From NCBI GenBank assembly GCA_035524955.1, contig DATLFG010000072.1, positions 62,001 through 126,000 on the forward strand: DNA of 64,000 bases. Reading direction: 5' to 3'. The notes under the pieces are model-generated. The model worked only from the letters and a program-made list of their open reading frames with translations. It was not told where the DNA came from and searched no databases. Position numbers and translations under genes: made by a program. The stretch's first letter is position 1. Every line of letters begins with the position of its first letter. Shown here one piece after another: positions 58,384 to 64,000 of this stretch. The DNA is from CAMLFJ01 sp035524955 (GTDB lineage Bacteria > Methylomirabilota > Methylomirabilia > Rokubacteriales > CSP1-6).

Positions 58384-60702
58384 TCAGAGCCTCTTGGTCA
58401 GTCCCTGGACCAGCTGGAGCAGGTGCGGCAGGGCCTGGGACTGCTTGCCGGTGAGATGAAGCCGGATCACCCGGCGCGCTCCGTCGCGCAGACTCTGGAG
58501 ATCGCCCAGCGCCTGGGCGGCCTTCAGGGTCGAGAAGCCGTATCCCGCGCCGGGAATGGCCGGGTCCTCACGGTCGTCCCCGGTGATCTGGATGAACAGG
58601 CCGCTCGTGGGCCCGCCCTTGTGGAGCTGGCCCGTCGAGTGGAGATAGCGCGGGCCCCAACCGACCGTGGTCGCGATGCGCAGCCGGTCGCGCAGAGCCA
58701 CCCGGACCTCCTGGAGGATCCGCCACGCGTCCGAGGTCGGCGTGAGATAGGCCTGGATGGCCAGGTAGTCGCCGGGGACCGCCTGGGCCAGGTGCGCAGC
58801 CACGCCTCGGCTGACCGACGTCGGCTTCTTGTTCGACTTGGTCATGAGCACCAGGCCGTCTTCCTCGATGTCCGAGGGCCACTCGGGCAGGCGGCGCGAG
58901 CGCCGCCACTCGGTGAGCAGTGTGCTCGTCTGCTCCTTGCCGCGCGCCACGTCGGGCTCGTCGAAGGGATTCACCCCGAGCACGGCGCCCGCGGTGGCGG
59001 TCGCCAGCTCCCAGCGGAAGAACTCGGCGCCGAGATCCATCGCATCCTTCAGCATGAGCCGCAGCACGGGGTGGCCCGCATCCGAGAGCGTCGCGAGAGC
59101 CGCGTCGTGGGTGGTATCGCCCTCGAGCACGATGGACACGAAGATTCGGTCGTCGCCGTACACGCTCGGCGCGCCGAGCGGCTCGTCCGCCACCGGCACG
59201 AGACCGGTGCCGTCCTTGCCGAGCGACTCGGCCAGGAGCTGCTCGATCCAGCTTCCGAGCGCGCGGATCTTCTCGGAGAGCACCAGCGTGACCTTGTCGC
59301 GGCCGGCGCGGGCGAGCCCGGCCAGCACCGCGCCGAGCTGGACCGCGGGATTACCGCGCACGCCTACCTCGTTGCCGCACGTCTCCACCATGCCGTGGGC
59401 GCGCTCGAGCAGGATCTTGATGTCCACGCCGATCATCGCCGCGGGCACCAGGCCGAAGAACGAGAGCGCGGAGAAGCGCCCGCCGATGGACGCGGGATTG
59501 AGGAAGGTGCGGCGGAAGCCGGTCTCGGTGGCCAGCTTGTCCAGCGGGCGCCCGGGGTCGGTGATGGCCACAAACTGCATGCCGGGGCGGGGCGACGCCG
59601 CGGCCTCGACCTGGCCGCGGAAGAACGAGTACGCGGCGAGGGTCTCCGCGGTGGTGCCGGACTTGCTCGAGACCAAGAAGAGCGTGCGCCCCAGGTTGCA
59701 GGCGTCGAGAATGTGCTTGACCGCGCCCGGATCCGTGGAGTCGAGCACGAGCATGTCCGGGAAGCCCATCTTGGACCCGAAGGTCTCGTTCAGCACTTCG
59801 CCGGTCAAGGAGGAGCCGCCCATGCCCAGGAGGACCACCTGGGAGAATTGGAGCCGGCGGATCTCGTCGGCGAACGTGCGGATGTCCTCGGCGTGGCTGC
59901 GCATGATGGTGGGCGAGGTGAGCCAGCCGAGGCGATTGCGCACGGTGGCGGGGTCGCCCTTCCACAGCGTGGCGTCCTTTACCCAGAGGCGGTCCAGGAA
60001 CTCGTGGGTCTCGAGGAAGCGCAGCGTCTCCTCCACCGCGGGCAGCTTGAGCGGGTCCGGCAGCACCAGCGCCGGGGTCGTGACTGCCGGCGCCGTCGGG
60101 CGCGGGGGCGGCGTCTCCGCCGGGGCGTCCGACTCCGCGCGCACGGCCACGGGTTGGCCCAGGGGCGGGGCCGGTTTCGCGGACACCGGCCTGGGCGTGG
60201 TGGCCCTCGGGCCTCCCTTTTCTTCCGCGGGCCGGAGCGGCGCCTTGTCGGCTCCGAGCAGCCCGGCCTCGAGTTGTCCGATCTTGGCCACGTGCCGCGA
60301 CTGGGGCTCGCCCGCGGGGAACTGGCTGCCGATGAAGGCCTGGGCGATCTCGATGGCGGTCTTGGCCTCGAGCCCGGCCGCGGCAAGGCAGAGCACGTTG
60401 GCGTCCACCTCCTCGCGGCTCCGGCGGGCGGAATCGATGTCGTGACTCATCGTCGCGCGGATGCCCCGCATCTTGTTGGCCGCGACCACCCCGCCGGCCC
60501 CGCTGGCGCAGAGGAGCAGGCTCGCGTCCACGAAGCCCCGGAGCACCGCCTGGCCGACCGCCCGAGCGTAGTCCGGATAGTCCACGGGGTCGGTCGAGAA
60601 GGTGCCGAGGTCGAGGACGTCATGCCCGTCGGCCTCGAGGGCCGCCACGAGGGGCTCTTTGAGGGCCAAACCGGTGTCGTCACAGCCGATCGCGATTCGC
60701 AT
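58384..60702 (-). CDS. Fused ribose-5-phosphate isomerase B and glucose-6-phosphate isomerase
   Basis: A 772-residue fusion. Residues 1-150 are an RpiB/LacAB domain (IAIGCDDTGLALKEPLVAAL, catalytic-cysteine loop LLCASGAGGVVAANKMRGIR, DANVLCLAAAG). A proline-rich linker covers about 155-225. Residues 226-772 are a glucose-6-phosphate isomerase with two SIS lobes (LGMGGSSLTGEVL, FLVSSKSGTTAET, GGRFSALSFFGLVPAA and the late K-Q-type HSTGQLHKGG). Both act on intermediates feeding zwf, encoded 5 nt downstream. Most genomes keep the two activities on separate genes; here one polypeptide links glycolysis with the pentose pathway. Confidence 0.92.
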   Translation of the reverse strand: MRIAIGCDDTGLALKEPLVAALEADGHDVLDLGTFSTDPVDYPDYARAVGQAVLRGFVDASLLLCASGAGGVVAANKMRGIRATMSHDIDSARRSREEVDANVLCLAAAGLEAKTAIEIAQAFIGSQFPAGEPQSRHVAKIGQLEAGLLGADKAPLRPAEEKGGPRATTPRPVSAKPAPPLGQPVAVRAESDAPAETPPPRPTAPAVTTPALVLPDPLKLPAVEETLRFLETHEFLDRLWVKDATLWKGDPATVRNRLGWLTSPTIMRSHAEDIRTFADEIRRLQFSQVVLLGMGGSSLTGEVLNETFGSKMGFPDMLVLDSTDPGAVKHILDACNLGRTLFLVSSKSGTTAETLAAYSFFRGQVEAAASPRPGMQFVAITDPGRPLDKLATETGFRRTFLNPASIGGRFSALSFFGLVPAAMIGVDIKILLERAHGMVETCGNEVGVRGNPAVQLGAVLAGLARAGRDKVTLVLSEKIRALGSWIEQLLAESLGKDGTGLVPVADEPLGAPSVYGDDRIFVSIVLEGDTTHDAALATLSDAGHPVLRLMLKDAMDLGAEFFRWELATATAGAVLGVNPFDEPDVARGKEQTSTLLTEWRRSRRLPEWPSDIEEDGLVLMTKSNKKPTSVSRGVAAHLAQAVPGDYLAIQAYLTPTSDAWRILQEVRVALRDRLRIATTVGWGPRYLHSTGQLHKGGPTSGLFIQITGDDREDPAIPGAGYGFSTLKAAQALGDLQSLRDGARRVIRLHLTGKQSQALPHLLQLVQGLTKRL

Positions 60703-60722
60703 GGTCCCGCACGGCTATTCTC

Positions 60723-62192
60723 TCAGGACTGGTTAACGCCGACAATGTTGTCGTAGAGGCGTCGCTGCCGCTCGCGCGCGGCCCGGTACCGGGCATGCCG
60801 CTCCGCGACCGGATGGAGGAGCCGGGTGGGTGCCGGCGCCTCGGGAACGGCCACACCCAGGGTCTCGAGGGCCAGGAGGGCCGCTCCCCGGGTCGAGGCC
60901 TCCGCGTCCCCGCCCTGTGCCACCGGGACACCCAGGGCGTCGGTCACGATCTGGGCCCAGGCCGGTGAATGGGCCAGCGCCCCACCGGAGGCCACCACGA
61001 CGTGATCGGCGCTCGCCAGCGGGCGCAGCCGGTCGTAGACGTCGGCCAGGCGGAACGCGACGCTCTCGAGGAGCGCCCGGGTGATCTCGACGGCCCCCGT
61101 GTCGAGCGAGAGGCCTGTGACGGCGGCCCGCGCCTCCGGCCGCCAGCCCGGGCTCCGCTCGCCGGCCAGGAAGGGGAGCGCGGTGAGCCCGTGTCCGTCC
61201 GGCGCGGCCGCGCCGAGTGCCGCCTCGAGGGCCGCGGGATCGGCGGGCAGGGCCAGGTGCCGGCGGCACCAGGCGAGCACGTTGCCGCCCTCCGATGTCG
61301 CGCCGCCGACCAGCGCGCGCCGGGCGTCCACCCGGTAGCGCCACAGTCCCCACGGCGTGACCGGGTGCGGGCCCAGGGGCTCCGCCAGGACCACGCGCAG
61401 AGCGGCGGAGGTCCCGACATTGAGCGCGACCCGCCGCGGGCCCCAGCAGCCGGAGCCCACGTTCGAGCACGCGCCGTCGCCGCGCGCCGGATGCCAGGGC
61501 ACGCGCGCGAGCGCGGGCCAGCGCGCGGCGTGCGGGGTGATCAGGCCGGACGCGGTGGTGTCGTCGATGGGCGGCAGCTGCGCGGCGGTGATCCCGGCCG
61601 CGGCGAGCATGTCGGCGTCCCAGCCGCCGGCGATCTGATCCAGCAGGCCGGTGCCGGAGGCCATCGAGAGGCTCGTGGCGAGGCGGCCGGTCAGCCGCGC
61701 GTGCAGGTACTCGCCGAAGCCGCACCAGACGGCGGCACGCGCGAAGACCTCGGGGCGGCTCTCGCGCAGCCAGCGGAGCTTGGCGGGGAAGAACGCGGAG
61801 TGCAAGGGCGCCCCGGTGCGCGCGTGAATGCGGCGCTCGTCGTGGGCGCGCCGGAGCGCGGCGGCCGCGGGCCCGCTGCGGGTGTCGGCCCAGGTGATGA
61901 CCGGCGTGAGCGGGCGACCGGCGCCGTCGAGCGCGAGCAGGCTGTGCCAGAAGACGGAGACGCCCACCGCCGCGATCTCCGGCGCGCGCGCGCCGCAGCC
62001 GGTGAGGGAGGTGTCGAGCGCGTTGGTCATCGCGGCCAGCAGGATATCGGCGTCCAGCTCGACGCCGCCGTCGGGCGTGGTACGTGGCTCGTAGGCGACC
62101 TGGCCCTCCGCGCCGGGCAGCGCGCGCCCGGCCCGGTCGAAGACGCGGACGCGGGCGGAGCTGGTGCCGACGTCCAGCGCCAGGACGAGCAT
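60723..62192 (-). CDS. FGGY-family carbohydrate kinase, gluconokinase-like
   Basis: A 489-residue sugar kinase with the ASKHA phosphate-1 motif LALDVGTSSARVRVFD at the start, catalytic Asp in ITWADTRSG, and the ATP-site motifs ALNVGTSAALRV and VVASGGALAHSPAW. GGATSEGGNVLAWC resembles gluconate kinases, and a role in phosphorylating gluconate would feed the same pathway as zwf, which lies downstream in the operon. The substrate is inferred from context. The ATG at 62192 begins the fold; the frame's extension to 62783 is antisense to the UGSC gene. Confidence 0.85.
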   Translation of the reverse strand: MLVLALDVGTSSARVRVFDRAGRALPGAEGQVAYEPRTTPDGGVELDADILLAAMTNALDTSLTGCGARAPEIAAVGVSVFWHSLLALDGAGRPLTPVITWADTRSGPAAAALRRAHDERRIHARTGAPLHSAFFPAKLRWLRESRPEVFARAAVWCGFGEYLHARLTGRLATSLSMASGTGLLDQIAGGWDADMLAAAGITAAQLPPIDDTTASGLITPHAARWPALARVPWHPARGDGACSNVGSGCWGPRRVALNVGTSAALRVVLAEPLGPHPVTPWGLWRYRVDARRALVGGATSEGGNVLAWCRRHLALPADPAALEAALGAAAPDGHGLTALPFLAGERSPGWRPEARAAVTGLSLDTGAVEITRALLESVAFRLADVYDRLRPLASADHVVVASGGALAHSPAWAQIVTDALGVPVAQGGDAEASTRGAALLALETLGVAVPEAPAPTRLLHPVAERHARYRAARERQRRLYDNIVGVNQS

Positions 62193-62268
62193 GTGCGATA
62201 CTATACGACGCACTGGATCCGGGCTCGGGCCCGCTCCACGCCGTTCACCCGACAGGCAGGAGACCGAC

Positions 62269-62799
62269 ATGTCCCTCATCACGGTGCTGAGCCCGGTGGG
62301 CGAGCTCCGGACGGCGACCACGGCGATTCCGCCGCTGCCCGCCGATCTGCGCGGCCTCACGGTGGGCTTCCTCGACAACACCAAGCACAACTTCGACCGC
62401 CTGGTCACCGGCATCGGCGAGCGGCTCATGGAGCGCCACGGTGTCAAGCGTGTGGTGATCCTCCGGAAGGCCAACGCGGCCACCGGCGCCGCCCACGCGA
62501 TCATCGAGGAGCTGTCGAAGGAGTGCGATCTCGTCTTCGCCGGATCCGCGGACTGAGGCTCCTGCACGTCGTGGAGTCTCCACGACTCGCTGGAGCTGGC
62601 GAAGGCGGGCACGCCCGCGGGCCTGATCACCACCACCGTGTTCCAGCGCCTGGCCCTGGGGGAGATGGCGGCGCTCGGCGCCACCGGGCTGCCGATGCTC
62701 GTCGTCCAGCATCCGCTGGGCGGTGAGGCGCCGGAAGGCGTGAGCCGCCGCATCGCGCAGGCGGTGGAGCAGCTCGGCGCCATGCTGGGCGCCCGGTGA
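62269..62799 (+). CDS. UGSC-family selenoprotein (in-frame TGA read as selenocysteine)
   Basis: A 176-codon gene whose codon 96 is TGA (62554-62556). Upstream, ATG 62269 with AGGAGA encodes 95 residues (LTVGFLDNTKHNFDRLVTG); the same frame continues after TGA for 80 conserved-looking residues (TPAGLITTTVFQRLALGEM). Across the TGA it reads U-G-S-C, the namesake motif of the UGSC family of known or suspected selenoproteins, with C99 as likely partner of the selenocysteine. Codon bias is uniform on both sides, and a hairpin follows at once. A truncated 95-residue product is the alternative but would lose the motif. Function of the family is not established; a redox role is inferred. Confidence 0.85.
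62568..62586 (+). promoter_or_regulatory. Candidate bacterial SECIS hairpin
   Basis: Directly after the in-frame TGA, GTCGTGGA (62568-62575) pairs perfectly with TCCACGAC (62579-62586) around a GTC loop. The loop begins 19 nt after the TGA, within the spacing known for bacterial SECIS elements, and its first base is the expected G. This would recruit SelB to insert selenocysteine. Confidence 0.75.
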
Positions 62800-62806
62800 G
62801 CCCGTC

Positions 62807-63856
62807 GTGAGCGAGGCGGTCGAGACGGCGCTGACCCTGCCGGAGGAAGACGTCTACGCGGAGTTCTGCAAACGGGAGTGGTGCGACGGGCTCCCGTTCG
62901 TGCCGCCCACCGCGGAGCGCGTGCGCGCGATGCTGGCCGGGGCCAGGGCGAAGCCCGCCGAATCGCTCGGCGTGATGCCGCCGCTCTGGCGCGAGTGCGC
63001 GGTCGAGAAGCTCGCGGTCAACGCGGTGATGGCGGGCTGCGAGCCGGCGTGCTTCCCGGTGATCGTCGCGGCCACCCAGGCCCTGCTCGATCCCGCCTTC
63101 AATCTCTACGGCGTCCAGGCCACGACGCATCCGGTGGCGCCGCTGGTCGTCGTGACCGGGCCGTACGCGCGCGCGATCGGGCTGCACGCGGGCTCCGGCC
63201 TCTTCGGGCCTGGCTTCCGTGCCAATGCCACGATCGGGCGGGCGATCCGGCTGATCCTGATGAACGTGGGCGGCGGCTGGCCCGGCCGCGGCGACATGGC
63301 CACCCAGGGCAGCCCGGCCAAGTTCTCCTACGCGATCACCGAGCGCGAGGACTCGCCGTGGGAGCCGCTGCACGTGGCGCTCGGCTTCAAGGCGGAGCAG
63401 AGCGTGGTCACCGTGTTCGGCGGCGAGGGCCCGCACAACGTCAACGACCACGTGTCGACCACCGCGACCGGCATCCTCAACAACGTGGCCGACGTGGCCA
63501 CCACGCTGGGCTCCAACGTCGGCTGGTACCTCTCGCAGAGCCAGCTGCTGGTCGTGCTCGGGCCGGAGCACGCCGCCACCATCGCCGCCGACGGGTTCAC
63601 CCGCGCGGACGTGCAGCGCTTCGTCTTCGAGAACGCGCGCATGCCGCTCGGCCGCATGAAGCTGGGCGGCATGTGGGGCATGCACGACTGGCCCACGTGG
63701 ATGGCCAGGGAGACCGACGATTCGGTGCGGCTGCCACGCGTGCCCGCGGTGGAGGACGTCTACGTGATGGTGGGCGGCGGCTCGGGGAAGCACTCCTGCG
63801 TCGTCCCCAACTGCACGTTCAGCCGCGCGGTCAGCCGCGCCCTCGACCCGGCCTAA
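62807..63856 (+). CDS. Cysteine-rich protein encoded with the UGSC selenoprotein
   Basis: A 349-residue cytosolic protein that I do not recognise. It has paired cysteines in FCKREWCDGLPFVPPT (C21, C26) and GCEPACFPV (C78, C82), another at C64, and SCVVPNC near the C-terminus (C331, C336), with Gly-rich loops between. The GTG start is 7 nt after the selenoprotein stop, so the two are almost certainly co-transcribed and likely act together. The many cysteines suggest a metal- or thiol-based enzyme. Its stop overlaps the convergent transporter gene. Confidence 0.75.
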   Translation: MSEAVETALTLPEEDVYAEFCKREWCDGLPFVPPTAERVRAMLAGARAKPAESLGVMPPLWRECAVEKLAVNAVMAGCEPACFPVIVAATQALLDPAFNLYGVQATTHPVAPLVVVTGPYARAIGLHAGSGLFGPGFRANATIGRAIRLILMNVGGGWPGRGDMATQGSPAKFSYAITEREDSPWEPLHVALGFKAEQSVVTVFGGEGPHNVNDHVSTTATGILNNVADVATTLGSNVGWYLSQSQLLVVLGPEHAATIAADGFTRADVQRFVFENARMPLGRMKLGGMWGMHDWPTWMARETDDSVRLPRVPAVEDVYVMVGGGSGKHSCVVPNCTFSRAVSRALDPA

Positions 63857-64000
63857 CGGCGGACGGTCGCGAGCAGCGCGATGGCGGCCAGGAGAAGGAG
63901 GGCGCCGGCGACGCCGAGCGGGCCCAGGCGCTCGCCGAAGACCACGAGGCCGAGCGTGGTGGCGGTGAGCGGCTCGAGCAGGGCGACGATGCCGGCGGTG
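63853..64000 (-). CDS. EamA/DMT-family transporter, C-terminal part
   Basis: The last 48 residues of a drug/metabolite transporter; the gene continues past the window edge. TAGIVALLEPLTATTLGLVVFGE is the classic penultimate EamA helix and GPLGVAGALLLLAAIALLA the final helix, ending in TVRR. The substrate is unknown. Confidence 0.8.
   Translation of the reverse strand, partial: TAGIVALLEPLTATTLGLVVFGERLGPLGVAGALLLLAAIALLATVRR

Noticed and set aside
58423..60756. Plus-strand open frame of about 777 codons
   Set aside because: Antisense to the RpiB-Pgi fusion, whose motifs are unambiguous; no recognisable protein features.
62554..62556. TGA taken as an ordinary stop, leaving a 95-residue gene or a pseudogene
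   Set aside because: The frame continues open to 62799, keeps codon bias, forms the U-G-S-C motif and is followed by a SECIS-like hairpin at the right distance.

Overview
The window is about 70% GC, densely coded on both strands, and uses many GTG and TTG starts and 4-nt start/stop overlaps. The gene content (a HpnJ-type hopanoid radical SAM enzyme, branched-chain amino acid ABC genes, many CoA-ester enzymes, EttA, class I FBPase/aldolase, a UGSC selenoprotein, and several families of structured intergenic repeats) suggests an uncultured Gram-negative soil or sediment bacterium of the Rokubacteria/Methylomirabilota or deltaproteobacterial kind. That placement is inference; no rRNA or tRNA gene was seen to anchor it.

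Layout. 1-5.3 kb, minus strand: MlaC, a lone receiver domain, a membrane acyltransferase, a TPP enzyme and a family III CoA-transferase. A structured repeat lies at 5.38-5.51 kb. 5.5-9.3 kb, plus strand: a HpcH/HpaI aldolase and a sugar ABC importer without its ATPase. 9.4-13.4 kb: YbaK editing protein, enoyl-CoA hydratase, and a translationally coupled lipid-methylation trio (separate N-terminal CFA-synthase domain, geranylgeranyl-reductase-type flavoprotein, CFA-synthase methyltransferase). 13.4-18.8 kb: DinB-like protein, acyl-CoA ligase, a membrane cyclase with a CxxCH heme motif in its sensor, a secreted protein and an MFS transporter. 18.9-21.5 kb: fbp, fbaB and a small membrane protein. 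21.6-26.6 kb, minus strand: livGFHMK with a triplicated repeat before livH. 26.7-37.3 kb: ettA, a PPOX flavoprotein, a DAO oxidoreductase, a four-GAF histidine kinase with a LuxR-type regulator and a receiver protein, a small membrane protein, an SDR, rnd and a duplicated membrane protein.

37.5-52.9 kb, plus strand, is the main accessory region: an almost gapless run from an LpxL-type acyltransferase through two intact ketosynthases, an ACP, two ketosynthase homologues without the catalytic cysteine, a glycosyltransferase-2/halogenase-like flavoprotein fusion, a MacB/LolCDE-type ABC exporter, an ArnT-like glycosyltransferase, a DedA protein and HpnJ. It looks like a type II fatty-acid/polyketide pathway making a lipid that is glycosylated or otherwise tailored and exported. 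A GC-rich hairpin repeat family lies in two of its reading frames and again just downstream.

53-64 kb: serA, a mannose-phosphate-isomerase-like cupin, a YdcF protein, lipoproteins, and a minus-strand sugar-phosphate operon (FGGY kinase, a RpiB-Pgi fusion, zwf). At 62.3 kb a gene carries an in-frame TGA in the motif U-G-S-C, followed 12 nt later by a perfect hairpin. This is best read as a selenoprotein of the UGSC family, with a cysteine-rich partner gene downstream. The window ends inside an EamA transporter.
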